This document shows, piece by piece, positions 9,339 through 19,800 of a DNA stretch of 64,000 bases. Position 1 is the stretch's first letter. Each line of letters starts with the position of its first letter. The notes under the pieces are model-generated. The model was not told the origin of the DNA, did not search any database, and saw nothing but the letters and a program-made list of their open reading frames with translations. Position numbers and translations under genes: made by a program. This DNA is from Anammoximicrobium sp032229885 (lineage in GTDB: Bacteria; Planctomycetota; Planctomycetia; Pirellulales; Pirellulaceae). The stretch covers positions 1 through 64,000 of the forward strand of contig JAVYAJ010000193.1 in NCBI GenBank assembly GCA_032229885.1. The letters are read 5' to 3'.

Positions 9339-9373
9339 TGGTCGGCACCCCCCGCGTGTGGGCAGGCAGTGGC

Positions 9374-9458
9374 AGCGGCATTTTGCCGCTGTGCCGGCAC
9401 AACCGCATCAGTATGTGCGCAGGCAGCCACGCACCGGATACGCGGCAGGATGCCGCGT
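9374..9458. repeat. Two short palindromes in the feoB-rnr spacer
   Basis: 9374-9390 is AGCGGCA-TTT-TGCCGCT. 9440-9458 is ACGCGGCA-GGA-TGCCGCGT. The second arm pair recurs exactly at 59941-59959, so this belongs to an interspersed palindromic element. No T-run follows, so it is not a typical terminator. Confidence 0.7.
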
Positions 9459-9497
9459 CTACGCGGGCCTGGCGTGCGTCTGCACGAACAGGGCGTC

Positions 9498-11864
9498 TCA
9501 GTCGCGTCGTCGTTTCGCCGCCCGTTTGCCCGCCTTGCGTTTGGGCGCCGCCTTTTTGCCCGAGCCTTTCGCGCCTTTTTTCTGTCGCCGTACGGTGGGC
9601 AAGATCTTTTGCCCCGAAGGACTTTCCAGACGCCGGACCAGGCGGAATCCCAGTTCTCGCCGGCCGATGTCCACGTGCGCGATCTCGACGACCACCAGGT
9701 CGCCCAGCCGATAGCTCTGGCCGCGGCGATAGCCGGTCAGACAGTGAGCGCGCCGATCGTAGCGGTAGAAATCGTCGGACAGCGCCGCGACGCGGATCAT
9801 TCCCTCGGCCGGCAGTTCGATGCCTTGTGCGAACAGGCCGAACTCTTCGACGCCCGTGACCACGGCATCCATCTGCTCGCCGATCCGCGTGCTCAGGAAC
9901 GTCAGCAGCTTGACTTTGACCAGTTCGCGTTCAGCGGCCTCGGCCCGTTGCTCGCGGTCCGAGCAGTGCTGGCCGAGATTCGCCAGATAGTCGAAATCGT
10001 CGCGCGGCCGGACGCCACGGGCCAGGGCGTCCAGCGCCCGGTGCACGACCAGATCCGGATAGCGGCGGATGGGCGACGTAAAGTGGCAATAGTGTTGGCT
10101 GTTCAACGCAAAGTGCCCCTCCGCGCGCGGACTGTACACCGCCTTTTGCAGGCTGCGCAGAACGGCGTAATGGACCGCGTGCTCGCGCGGTTCACCCCGG
10201 ACCGCCTCGACCACCCGCTTGATCTCGAAGCGGTTCTGAAGACTGTCGCACGGAACGCCCAACTCGCGGACGAACTCGGTCAGATCAAACAGCTTGCGCG
10301 GGTCCGGCGGCTCGTGGATCCGTCGCAGGAAGTTCAATCCCAGCCCGTCCAAATGTTCGGCGACCGCCTCGTTGGCCGCGAGCATGAATTCCTCGATGAT
10401 CTGATGGCTGACCGTGTGTTGGACGACGTGGGCGCCGGCGACGCGGCCGGCCTTGTCCAGATCGATCTTGACCTCGGGCAGCGTCAATTCGATGGCCCCG
10501 TTCTCGAGCCGTCGGCGACGGAGGATCAAGGCCAGTTCGCGCATCCGGCCGAGCAGAGCGAAGACGCCGCTGGTCAGTTTCGATTTCCAGCGGTTCGGGT
10601 CGGACAGGAAACTGTCGACCTCCTCGTACGCGAACCGCCGCTTGCCGCAAATGGCCGAGTTGTGAAACTCGGCGGCCACCCGCGCTCCGTCGGCGGTGAA
10701 CTCGATGAACACGGTCTTGGCATAGCGGACTTTGCCCGGCTGCAGGCTCGCCAAGCCGTTGCAGATCAGCTCGGGCAGCATCGGCAGCACGCGGCCTGGC
10801 AGATAGACGCTGGTCCCCCGCGCACGGGCCTCGACGTCCAATGGCGAGCCGGCGGGTACGAAATGGGCCACGTCGGCGATGTGGACGCCCAACCGCCAAT
10901 GGCCGTTGTCCAGACGCGCGAGCGAAATGGCGTCGTCGAAATCCCGAGCGTCCTTGGGGTCGATCGTGATGATGGTCTGGTCGGTCAGATCTAGACGGTC
11001 GCCGATCGATTCATCGAAGCGTTCCGCTTGGGCCCGCGCCGTGTCCATGACTTCGAGCGAGAATCGATCGGGCAGGTTGAATTCGCGGATGATCGACAAC
11101 GTATCGACGCCCGGCGCGCCGCGGGCGCCCAGCACCTCGACGATGACGGCCTCGCCCGGCTGATAATGCGTCGGGAATCGCACCATCTCGACGACCACCT
11201 TGTCGCCGGCCATCGCGTTCTTTGCGCCGGGATCCGAGACGGGCAGCGGGTCGGAGACGACATGGCCATCGATCTGGACAAAGGCCTGGCCGCCGCGTTC
11301 CAGATACGCGCCGACGAATTGGTTCGTCTCGCGCTGGACGATCTCGACGATCGAGCCGCTCGCCTTGGCCGCGCCTCGCCGCAGACGCTTGAGCCGCACT
11401 GTGACGATGTCGCCCGTCGAGGCGTCGCGCGTGTCGCGCAACGGGATGAAGATGTCATGTTGGCGCCCTGCTGCCGGCGGCGCCGTCGCCGGCCGCACGA
11501 ATCCATAGCCCTTCGTCGCCCGACGAAACTCGCCGGTGATCAACCCGGCTTCGCGTTTCCGTTCACCGGGCGTCGCGCTCGAACCGGCCGCGCCCGCCGC
11601 GCTCGACGGCGCGTCCTCGTCCGTACTGGCCGCGAGGTCCACGTCTGTCCCCACTGGAAGGATCGCGCGCTTCTTGCCGTACGTCAGCCGACCCTCGCGG
11701 ATCAAACGCTTGATCGTGATGCGCGCCGGGCGAGCATGCTCGCCCGGCAGCCCTAGCTGCGCGATGATCGCCTTGGTGGCGATTGGCGTGTAATCCGCCG
11801 CGTGGACCAGACAAAGAATCGCTTTCTCGAAATCCGTATTGTTGGTTTCATTCATGTCCGTCAT
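9498..11864 (-). CDS. rnr: Ribonuclease R
   Basis: A 788-residue processive 3'-5' exoribonuclease of the RNase II/R family, acting in mRNA and structured-RNA decay. In order it has an N-terminal winged-helix domain (about 10-70), a charged linker, cold-shock domains, the RNB catalytic domain with the metal-binding signature TIDPKDARDFDDAISL near residue 300, HYCHFTSPIRRYPDL near 590, an S1 domain near 650-735, and a Lys/Arg-rich tail typical of RNase R. Two in-frame ATGs (11864 and 11855) are possible starts. The first has ggggaa about 11 nt upstream. It stands alone, with no smpB neighbour. Confidence 0.93.
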   Translation of the reverse strand: MTDMNETNNTDFEKAILCLVHAADYTPIATKAIIAQLGLPGEHARPARITIKRLIREGRLTYGKKRAILPVGTDVDLAASTDEDAPSSAAGAAGSSATPGERKREAGLITGEFRRATKGYGFVRPATAPPAAGRQHDIFIPLRDTRDASTGDIVTVRLKRLRRGAAKASGSIVEIVQRETNQFVGAYLERGGQAFVQIDGHVVSDPLPVSDPGAKNAMAGDKVVVEMVRFPTHYQPGEAVIVEVLGARGAPGVDTLSIIREFNLPDRFSLEVMDTARAQAERFDESIGDRLDLTDQTIITIDPKDARDFDDAISLARLDNGHWRLGVHIADVAHFVPAGSPLDVEARARGTSVYLPGRVLPMLPELICNGLASLQPGKVRYAKTVFIEFTADGARVAAEFHNSAICGKRRFAYEEVDSFLSDPNRWKSKLTSGVFALLGRMRELALILRRRRLENGAIELTLPEVKIDLDKAGRVAGAHVVQHTVSHQIIEEFMLAANEAVAEHLDGLGLNFLRRIHEPPDPRKLFDLTEFVRELGVPCDSLQNRFEIKRVVEAVRGEPREHAVHYAVLRSLQKAVYSPRAEGHFALNSQHYCHFTSPIRRYPDLVVHRALDALARGVRPRDDFDYLANLGQHCSDREQRAEAAERELVKVKLLTFLSTRIGEQMDAVVTGVEEFGLFAQGIELPAEGMIRVAALSDDFYRYDRRAHCLTGYRRGQSYRLGDLVVVEIAHVDIGRRELGFRLVRRLESPSGQKILPTVRRQKKGAKGSGKKAAPKRKAGKRAAKRRRD

Positions 11865-12707
11865 TGTACCGGCGATTCCCCGTCGCGCGTTAGGCGGTCG
11901 CCCGCGATCGAAAGACGGACGAAACTGCGCTGTCGGCGAATTCCAGTTCGCGCCGTCAACGCGATCCGGACAAACACGAGGCTCTCGGTGATGGTTAGCT
12001 GATTCGACACGTCATCCGATCCGTCGGGAGAGCCCAGGGATAGCCAAACGCAGATGCCCTTCGCGCGGCATCCACAAGCCAAGCACCAGAGACAAGACAC
12101 GTCACCGCATGACAAATGCGAGCGACTTTCGAGCCGCAATTCCGAGCGTAGGACACCACCCCACACCCGTGTGCCGCCGACCGACGCGATCCCGACGACG
12201 GTCGCCGTGCGTCCGGCCGTGGTGGACCGGAAGATGGCCCTCGGCCTAGCGCGTTGTCCAATCATACTTACAGGGCTTGCGCATTCGCCTGAGCACGGAA
12301 TTCCGGCGGCCCAACCATCGCGGCCGCACCCATCCTGTAGCCGAGCCGTCGCACTTGGACCGAACATCGTGACCATACATTGTGGCCACAGGCGCTCTTC
12401 ACCACGTTGGCCGCAGCCCATCGATCGCCGTAGCCTAGGTGTGCGGGATTGTTCCAGCGCCGCAGCTCCGGCGTCGAGGGACGCCACGGTCCGTTATCCT
12501 TACGGCGTCGCGGCCTGCATCGGCTCGCAGTCGGAAACGCAATATTCAAACAGACTCGGCGGCCGCCACGACCGGACGCCATCGCTGCTCGCAAAATGCG
12601 CCATACTCCGATCAAGGCCCCCGCACTCGCCACGTCGCCTGCCCGAAGATCCGTATATCCCCCAATGATTTGAATTGCCAGCGATCGCGCTTGAGCAGCC
12701 GCCCGCT
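11865..12707. other. Gene-poor spacer of 843 bp
   Basis: Reading frames up to about 200 codons are open on both strands, but they are Arg/Pro/Ser-rich, lack a ribosome-binding site and resemble no family I recognise. I assign no gene. No tRNA, repeat array or terminator is evident. Confidence 0.5.
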
Positions 12708-13589
12708 TTATCTGCCCGGCATCAGCTCGGCATCGCGTAGCACGCGGCCGCTCGAGCGTTCCTCTGGCGTCTGTGGAAATCCCTGGGTGACCAGTTCGCC
12801 GAGGTCGAAGCGGAACCGCTGGGCGGTCGACACCTGGCGGGCGCGGGCCGCGAGATCCTCGCGGTCGAGCGGCTGGCGTCGCGGCAGGGCCAACAGAATT
12901 CGGTTGCCGGCGTGCGGGACGGTGAGTACGCACAACTCGTCGAAGACCTCGCGATAGGTGCGAATCATCGAATCGTACAGGCGGTTGGACGCTCGACTCC
13001 AGACGTTGCCGACGACCACGCCGTTGGGCTTTACCGCGCGGCGCACGGCGCGCAGAAACTCGTACGTCGTCAGGTGCGCCGGTACGCTGTCGCTGCTGTA
13101 GGCGTCCAGAAAGATCAGATCGTATGGCTGTCGATAGCGTTCGATGAACTCGCGTCCGTCGCCTACATGCGCCCGCAGGCGGCTGTCCTCGCGAAATCCA
13201 AAGTACTGCTTGGCCACGAAGACCACTTCGGGGTCGATGTCCACGACGTCGATCTCGGCGTCGGGATAATAGTGCCGCAGGAACATCGGCAGCGTTCCGC
13301 CGCCCAGGCCGACGATCAGGATGCGGCGGGGTTGCTCGCACAGCGCCAAGCTGGCCATGGCCACCCGGGCGTATGGCAGTTCGAGGTGCGCGGGATCGCC
13401 CAGCTTGACGACGCTCTGTCGAGCGCCGGCTGGCTCGAACCGCAGGATCCGAAACCCGTCTTCGTCCGTGACGAGGACTCGGCCGAAGGCAGACGCCTTT
13501 TCATAGACCAACGTCTGATCCGCGCGGGCCAGCATGGCCAACACGACAAAGGTGATCGTTCCCGCGTACAACGACAGGCGAAGAAGCAT
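12708..13589 (-). CDS. Exported spermidine-synthase-like protein
   Basis: A 293-residue member of the polyamine aminopropyltransferase (spermidine synthase) fold. The nucleotide/SAM-binding glycine loop is VGLGGGTLPMF near residues 98-108, with the acidic VVDIDPEVV after it. The catalytic-loop equivalent is FLDAYSSDSVPAHL near 166-179. The ATG at 13589 is preceded by CAGGAG (9-nt spacing). It starts a hydrophobic segment ending ARAD, which looks like a cleaved signal peptide or single anchor. Classical SpeE is cytosolic, so the polyamine assignment is uncertain; related membrane-fused synthases exist. No speD or speA is nearby. Confidence 0.75.
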   Translation of the reverse strand: MLLRLSLYAGTITFVVLAMLARADQTLVYEKASAFGRVLVTDEDGFRILRFEPAGARQSVVKLGDPAHLELPYARVAMASLALCEQPRRILIVGLGGGTLPMFLRHYYPDAEIDVVDIDPEVVFVAKQYFGFREDSRLRAHVGDGREFIERYRQPYDLIFLDAYSSDSVPAHLTTYEFLRAVRRAVKPNGVVVGNVWSRASNRLYDSMIRTYREVFDELCVLTVPHAGNRILLALPRRQPLDREDLAARARQVSTAQRFRFDLGELVTQGFPQTPEERSSGRVLRDAELMPGR

Positions 13590-14099
13590 GGGCGAGCACT
13601 CCTGCAAGGCGAATTGCGCAACAACTGCGTTCGATCGTTCGGACGCTGCCGCGCCGGGGCGGCAGCCCGAGTCGCGCGTGGCACGTTTGGGCATTGTATC
13701 GCACGGCATGTTGGCCCGTTAATCAGCCTGCGGCTTTTTGTCCACCGCATCCGCGCCGTGGATGCAGGATCGGGCCCAGGGTCAATATCCGGGATGGCGC
13801 GGTGGCGACCGCAGCGAAGTGCGCCGTCCTGGAGCGACGCGCTCCGTCGCGTCCGTTGCGTTGCGGCACGCACTGGCGCGCCCACCCGGGTGCGGGCACG
13901 CGTGGAGCGCGGCCCTAGCCGACCGAAGATCGGCGCTGGCTCGCGAAGCGCGGATTGCCCAGCTGGACCCAACCGCGTCCAGAAGCTACCTTGCGAAGGC
14001 TCGGACGTCGTGGCTGGGAGGCCGACGCGCGTTCGTGCGGCGCGGGTGCCCTGGCAAGCCGCGCTCTCTCCAATACTCGAACAAACAAGGTGACGCCCC
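13590..14099. other. Intergenic region carrying a palindromic repeat
   Basis: No gene is supported. The region contains copy 1 of the interspersed ctccgtcgcgtccg element (13822-13917) and a short leader before the next gene. Confidence 0.5.
13822..13917. repeat. Interspersed inverted-repeat element, copy 1
   Basis: The left arm contains gcgacgcgctccgtcgcgtc. The right arm ends in cgtggagcgcggcccta, an imperfect reverse complement. Related copies lie at 16480-16577, 36083-36196 and 44979-45065. All are intergenic. Confidence 0.65.
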
Positions 14100-15413
14100 G
14101 TGACACACAGATTGCTCGTGATTGCTTGGCTGGCGTGCTGTGCGATGCCGGCGCAGGCCGAAAACTGGCCTCAATGGCGCGGACCGCTGTTCAACGGCTC
14201 GACTCCGGAAACGGGATTGCCGGCGCAATGGAGCCGGACTGAAAACGTCGTATGGAGCGTCCCGCTGCCCGGTGCGGCCGCGGCGACGCCGGTGGTTTGG
14301 GACGATCATGTTCTGGTCAGCGGCATCGACGCCGAACGCGATGCGCTGGTGGCGGCGTGTTACCGCCGCGCCGACGGCGCGCGGCTGTGGCAGCACGACG
14401 TGGCGGACGGGGTCAGCCGGGATTATCGCAGCAACTTTGCCTCCGGATCGCCCGCGACCGATGGTCGGTTGGCGTATTTCTTCTACGGCAGCGGCCAGTT
14501 GGTCGCCTATGCGTTGGACGGCCAGCGGCGTTGGGCTCGGAACATCGAGCAGGACTACGGACCGTTCGCGTTCCAGTGGACGTTCAGCAGCAGCCCGCTG
14601 GTGTTCGGCGACAAGCTATACATCCAGGTTCTGCAGCGAGACGTACCGGTCGAAGGCCGTGGCACGCCCGACCGGTTCAACGAATCGTACTTGCTGGCGC
14701 TGGATCCGCGGACGGGCCGCACGCTGTGGCGGCAGGGACGCGCCAGCCAAGCCGTGGCGGAATCGCGCGAAGCCTACTCGACGCCGATCCCCTGCCGCGT
14801 GGGCGACGCCTTCCAATTGCTGGTGGCGGGCGGCGACGACTTGACCGGGCACGACCCGGAAACGGGCGCCGAACTGTGGCGCTGGGGCACCTGGAACCCC
14901 GAACGGATCGGCCATTGGCGACTGGTGCCCTCGCCGGTCGCCGGCGACGGGATCATCCTGGTCTGCGCGCCCAAACGCGATCCCGTGTACGCCATCCGTG
15001 CCGGCGGCAGCGGGTTGCTGGACGACAGCGCGTTGGCCTGGACGAGCCGCGACACGCGGGCCGTCTCGAGCGACGTGCCGACGCCGGCCTTTTATGACGG
15101 CGACCTGTTCGTGCTGAGCGATGTCCGCAAGAGTCTGTCGCGAGTCGAGCCGCGGACGGGCCGCGTCAAATGGACGGTCGCGACGCCGGGCAACGCCAAG
15201 TACGAAGCCTCGCCGCTGGCCGCCGACGGCAGGCTGTACACGATCAATTTCGATGGCCAGGTCGCCATCTTCGATGCCGCAGACGGCCAGTTGTTGCGCA
15301 CGATTTCGATGGACGAGCCGACCAAGGGCGAGATGGTGCGAGCCTCGATCGTCGCCGCCCACGGCCAATTGTTCATTCGCACGACGCGACGGCTGTACTG
15401 CATCGGTCGATGA
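14100..15413 (+). CDS. Exported PQQ-like beta-propeller protein
   Basis: A 437-residue protein with a signal peptide (hydrophobic about 5-16, AQA cleavage site before ENWPQWRGP). Repeated PQQ-propeller blades resemble BamB and quinoprotein dehydrogenase propellers: LVAYALDGQRRWARN, LALDPRTGRTLWRQ, DPETGAELWRWG and VEPRTGRVKWTV. The NWPQWRGP start is typical of planctomycete secreted propellers. No dehydrogenase cofactor residues or cytochrome domain is seen, so a structural or binding role is more likely than catalysis. The GTG start is 9 nt after AAGG. Confidence 0.85.
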   Translation: MTHRLLVIAWLACCAMPAQAENWPQWRGPLFNGSTPETGLPAQWSRTENVVWSVPLPGAAAATPVVWDDHVLVSGIDAERDALVAACYRRADGARLWQHDVADGVSRDYRSNFASGSPATDGRLAYFFYGSGQLVAYALDGQRRWARNIEQDYGPFAFQWTFSSSPLVFGDKLYIQVLQRDVPVEGRGTPDRFNESYLLALDPRTGRTLWRQGRASQAVAESREAYSTPIPCRVGDAFQLLVAGGDDLTGHDPETGAELWRWGTWNPERIGHWRLVPSPVAGDGIILVCAPKRDPVYAIRAGGSGLLDDSALAWTSRDTRAVSSDVPTPAFYDGDLFVLSDVRKSLSRVEPRTGRVKWTVATPGNAKYEASPLAADGRLYTINFDGQVAIFDAADGQLLRTISMDEPTKGEMVRASIVAAHGQLFIRTTRRLYCIGR

Positions 15414-15461
15414 TCCGCGCGGACCGATGATCCGCGTCGGCGATTGATCCGCGCGGGCTGC
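15411..15461. repeat. 17-bp period repeat over a stop codon
   Basis: TGATCCGCG occurs at 15411, 15428 and 15445, exactly 17 bp apart. The first copy includes the TGA stop of the propeller gene. It looks like a local tandem duplication of the gene end. Confidence 0.65.
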
Positions 15462-15656
15462 GCTCTCGGCGGCTGTCTTCGACAGCGATTCGTCCATGCG
15501 ATAACACATGTCGCGTCGTCCGCCGGACTGGGCGGATTGTTGCACGGCGTTCTTCCGAGCGCCAGCGCCGCTGCGTTGAGAATAGGTAGGCGTGGCCTGA
15601 TGAACCCCGCGTCCAAACGGGTCGATCGTTCGACCTGTTTCGGCCTGTGTCGAGCC

Positions 15657-16034
15657 TTAGCCCAGCAACCGATCGACGCTGTCCAGCAGGCGGTCCATGG
15701 CGAACGGTTTGCGAATATAATCATCGACGCCGAGCATCTCGGCGTACGCTTTGTGGCGGCTGCCCTCGTTGGCCGTCACCATGATGATCCGTAGCGGCAC
15801 CGGCCGTGTGCGGCGCAGGCGTTCGAGCACCAGAAAACCACTGCGTTTGGGCATCATCATATCCAGGATCACTAGATCCGGATCCTCGCGTTCGGCCATC
15901 GCCAAGCCCTGGTTGCCATCGCGAGCGACCAGGATCTGGTATCCGCGAGCTTCGAGCGCGTATCGCATTGCTTCGATGATCTCCGCATCATCGTCAACCA
16001 ACAGAATCCGCTTCGCCGCTTGTCGGTCGGCCAT
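15657..16034 (-). CDS. Single-domain response regulator (CheY-like)
   Basis: About 125 residues, consisting only of a receiver domain. Key residues are visible: the acidic triad in LLVDDDAEI, the phospho-acceptor Asp in DLVILDMMMPKRSG, the switch Thr in IIMVTANE and the conserved Lys in IRKPF. There is no output domain, so it probably signals by protein interaction. No histidine kinase is adjacent (orphan). The chosen ATG (16034) has GAAGGA 10 nt upstream. A second ATG at 16067, with a GGAGG further upstream, would add 11 residues. An AT-richer stretch near 16100-16140 may hold its promoter. Confidence 0.88.
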   Translation of the reverse strand: MADRQAAKRILLVDDDAEIIEAMRYALEARGYQILVARDGNQGLAMAEREDPDLVILDMMMPKRSGFLVLERLRRTRPVPLRIIMVTANEGSRHKAYAEMLGVDDYIRKPFAMDRLLDSVDRLLG

Positions 16035-16848
16035 GCTCTCGTGTTCCTTCGTAACGTCCTTGGCCATCGTCGTCTGCCACCTCCGCATAAAATGCGTCAT
16101 ATCCGATATACGGCTATTATTACCGAAACTTGTCGATTTAGGAATATGGCTCAGGGTCGATCGCTAGGCTTGCGCCCATTTGCGATACAAAGGGTATCGT
16201 CCTTCGCACGGTTCGCCAAGGCGAGCAAACAAAGATGCCTCGTGCGTCGTCCGGCCGCTGACGCCGCGTGGTCCGCAGATGTTTTGGCGTGGAAATCGCC
16301 ACGCGACCGGCGGCGTCCCCCCTCGTTCCCGCCGTCAAAAATTTCCGCCGCGGGGAACGTGTGCCCAACGGCGCGGCGTTCGAGGTTCTGGTCTATCCGA
16401 TGACGCGATCCTGGGCGCGCGATCGTTCTTGGATCGTAGCCGCGTGACAGCCGCGCGTCGCGTGGCGTCCGCAGCATAGCGCTCCGTCGTGGAGGGACGT
16501 GCGCCGTCGCGTCCGTGGGGTTTCGTCACGGTCGGTCGCATCCCCCGGCCGCGGCCACGACGCCGCGTGGCCCTCCAGTGCGACATAGGTTTGTCTCGGC
16601 GAGATGCGGACCAGGCTGGCAAACTAGGCAACGACCGCCCGTAGGGCACGACGAATTCGGACTCGCGGTTCGCGACGGAACCGTGGCACGGCGGATGACG
16701 CGCGCCTGCTGCTGGACGATGGCGAAAACGTTGCTGGACGCGGCTTGCTATTATAGGCTGTGGGTCGGTTCCTACGGGCGACCGCGTGTGCGGGCATGGT
16801 GCAAAAGCCTGCTCACGACTCTTCGAGACAGATGCAAAGGATTGAGAC
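16035..16848. other. Intergenic region with a repeat copy
   Basis: No supported gene. It contains interspersed element copy 2 (16480-16577), an AT-rich stretch next to the response regulator and a short leader with AAGGA before the next gene. Confidence 0.5.
16480..16577. repeat. Interspersed inverted-repeat element, copy 2
   Basis: The left side reads gcgctccgtcgtggagggac and continues cgccgtcgcgtccg. The right side reads ggccacgacgccgcgtggcc followed by ctcca. The right end is an imperfect reverse complement of the left tggaggg...tccg arm. Confidence 0.7.
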
Positions 16849-19800
16849 ATGACATCGTTGATCTGTGCGCTCGCGACCCAGCTTGTCGCGTTCGGCGCGG
16901 CGGCCGACACGGCGGCCCGGGACGTCGCACCGCCGAAGACCCTGCTGGTTTGCGGGTCCGCCGACAACCCTGTTTCCCAGGGCCTGGCGGCGTTGGACGT
17001 GCCGCACCAACGAGCGACGGTCGCCGCGTATCGCGAAATGTCGCCGTTCGACTTTGACCTGATCATCTGGGGCTTGGACGAGAGCCGCGCGGCGCTGCGG
17101 GACGATGCGTCGGTGATCGAGGCGTTCGTCCGGGCGGGCGGCGTGTTTTTGGGGTTTCGATCGAGCGACGAAGACGCTTGGCTGCCCGTGCCCGTGCGGC
17201 GCGATAAAGCGTATGCCTTTGGCGAAATCCTACAGCCCGAGCATCCGATCTTTGGCGGGCCGCATCGACTGGGGCGCGAACACCTGACTCAGGTCCATGG
17301 CGGCAGCATCTACCGCGGGTTATTCGCACTGGGGCCGGGTTGGGTTCCGCTGGTCAGCACCGGCAAGCCGCAGGACTGGGACAAATCCGCGGCCTTGGAC
17401 GACGGACCGCATTACGGGATCGTCGAGCTGCCGCTGGGCAAGGGTCGGATCGTGCTGGTCCAGATGATCCCCGCTTACCATTGGTTCCACGACGCGGAGG
17501 GCGATGCCAACGCGGCCGGCGCGATGCTGTTCGAGAACTTGGTGCGCTATGCGATCGACCGCGCGCCGCGATCGGCCGCAGACCGCCCGCCGCGGCAACG
17601 GCCCGCCGATTTTGTGACCTCGTATCAGGATCTGTTCCGCACGCCCCAGCGCGGCGATGGCTTGTCGCTGGCCGATCCTGCCTGGAAGGCGTCGTCCGAA
17701 GGGCCGTATTCATGGCAGGTGGATCGTCGCGGCGTGCTCACGCTGACGCATGTCGACACTCCCAGCAAGGCGGGCAACTTTATCCAATTCAGCCGCGCAT
17801 TGCCGGTTCCCGAGAGCGGCGGCCCCGTGACGTTGCGGTGGTACTATTCGGACACCTATTGCGGCGGCCGCGAGCGGATTCTGGGCGGCGCCCAGCACGG
17901 CCAGACGGCCCAGGAAAACTTCAAACGCAGACGCCGCGTCGCGTCGGTGCTGGTCGACGGCGCGCCCGTCTGGACGCAGGACGTGTTGGGCCTCAATCCA
18001 CAGCCGACGAGTCTTCGGTTTCACCAGGCGCAGTTGTCGCTGCCATCGGATCGAGCCGCGGACGGCATCAAGCTGGCGGTGCGGATCGACGACCTCCAAG
18101 ATTCCGGCGACGACCCGTTTGCGATCGACACCTTTTTCGGCGCGATCGAGTTGATCCCGAACCTGTCTCGCGAAGCGATCACTGCCGCGGAAGGGACGGG
18201 CGACGGATTCGAGTCGGCCGGGACGACGGGCATTCGATTGAAGGGCAATTCAGGCTCGTACCAGGTCGCCCATCGCGGGGCGGCGGGCCGGTACGCCATT
18301 GCCGTGTGCCTGCGGGACGAACACACGGGCCAATCGTCGCTGCGCATCCGGGCTGGCGATCAGATCGCGGGCCAGTGGACGCTGTCCGCCGACGATCATC
18401 ACACCTATTGGGTCGCGACGCCGCCCTTGACGCTTTCGCCGGGAACACCGATTCAGATCGAGGCCCAGCGCGATGGCGACGAGACCGTGACGCTTTTCGA
18501 GTGGGCGATCATTCCCGAACGACTGCTGGCCCGACCCGCGGCGACGCACGGCGAGGGTGCGTTGCCGACACAGGCGGGACGCGAGACGCAAACGTCGCAG
18601 CGAAAAACGGCCGCGTCAACAACGCCTGCGTCAACAACGCCCGCGTCAACACCAGCGGCCTCGCAGCCCGTGCGTTTTTCGGTTGCAATCGCCGAGCTTG
18701 CCGGCGCGGCGCGGCGCGACGAGATCGCTGCCCAGGGGCTGCCATTTCCGTGCGGCTGTTTGCGGCGACCCGACGCGATTCGCGTTCGCGCGCCCGATGG
18801 CCAGTCGGTTCCTGTCCAGACCCGCCAGATCGCGGCGTGGCCCGACGGGACGGCCAAGAGCATCGTGGTCGCGTTTCCGGCTCGCGTGGACGCGCACGGC
18901 GTCGCCGAGTACAGGGTCGAAGCGGGCGCTGGCGTCGAACCCGAGCCGCCAGCGGGCGGGCTGACGGTGCGCGCCGACGACGGGCGGCTGACGATCGACA
19001 CCGGCGTGATCATGGCCACGGTCAGCACCCGCCACGGCCGCATCGTGGACGAGATTCGCCGAGGCGAGCGCGTTTTGAAGGCGGCGGACGAAGTGTGGGA
19101 TCTGGCCCTGGAAGACGAATCGGGCCGCGTGGTTCGCACGCGCGACGCAGCCGTGGCGGCGACGCAGGTCGTCGAGTCCGGTCCGTTGCGGGCCTTGATC
19201 GTGCGCACCGGTTCATTTGTCGATGCGGCCGGCGCGCTGATCGACTATCGACTGCAGCTCGAGGCCACGGCGGGCTCGGATGCGTTGCGGGTCTACGCCC
19301 AGATCATCAATCGCGAGGACGAGCCCGAGGTGTATCTGAAACGTTGGTCGCTGGATCTGGATCAGGCCGCGTCGGGCGGGCGTGTGTGGATCGACGCGGC
19401 GCAGACGGCGGCCGCGGCCGCCGGGGACGTGCTGTACCAACATCGCGAAGACACGTTGACGTGGACGGGCGCCGATGGGCGTCGGGAACGCCAGGCCGGC
19501 GCGTCGCCGGGTTACGTGCGGCTGGACGGGCTGGCGGTCGGCACGCGCTGGTTCTGGCAGCGATTTCCCCAGGCGATCCGTTTCAGCGATCACGGCGTGC
19601 GTTTCGACTTCATCCCCCAGGCGTTCGATGATCGCGATCTGCCGACGCGGTGGGCGGAACGGATGCGGCAGACCACGGACCGCTATCCCGTGGGCGGCGT
19701 CGGTTATCCGCAATCGCCCGGCAAGATGGGCCTGTGCCGCTTGGCGCGGGGTCAAGCGTTCAGCCAAGAGATCCTGTTTGTGCTGGACGGCAAACGGACC

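Noticed and set aside
12054..12668. 204-codon plus frame in the 11.9-12.7 kb spacer
   Set aside because: Pro/Arg/Ser-rich without a ribosome-binding site, hydrophobic core or known motif. Overlapping frames on the other strand are equally open.
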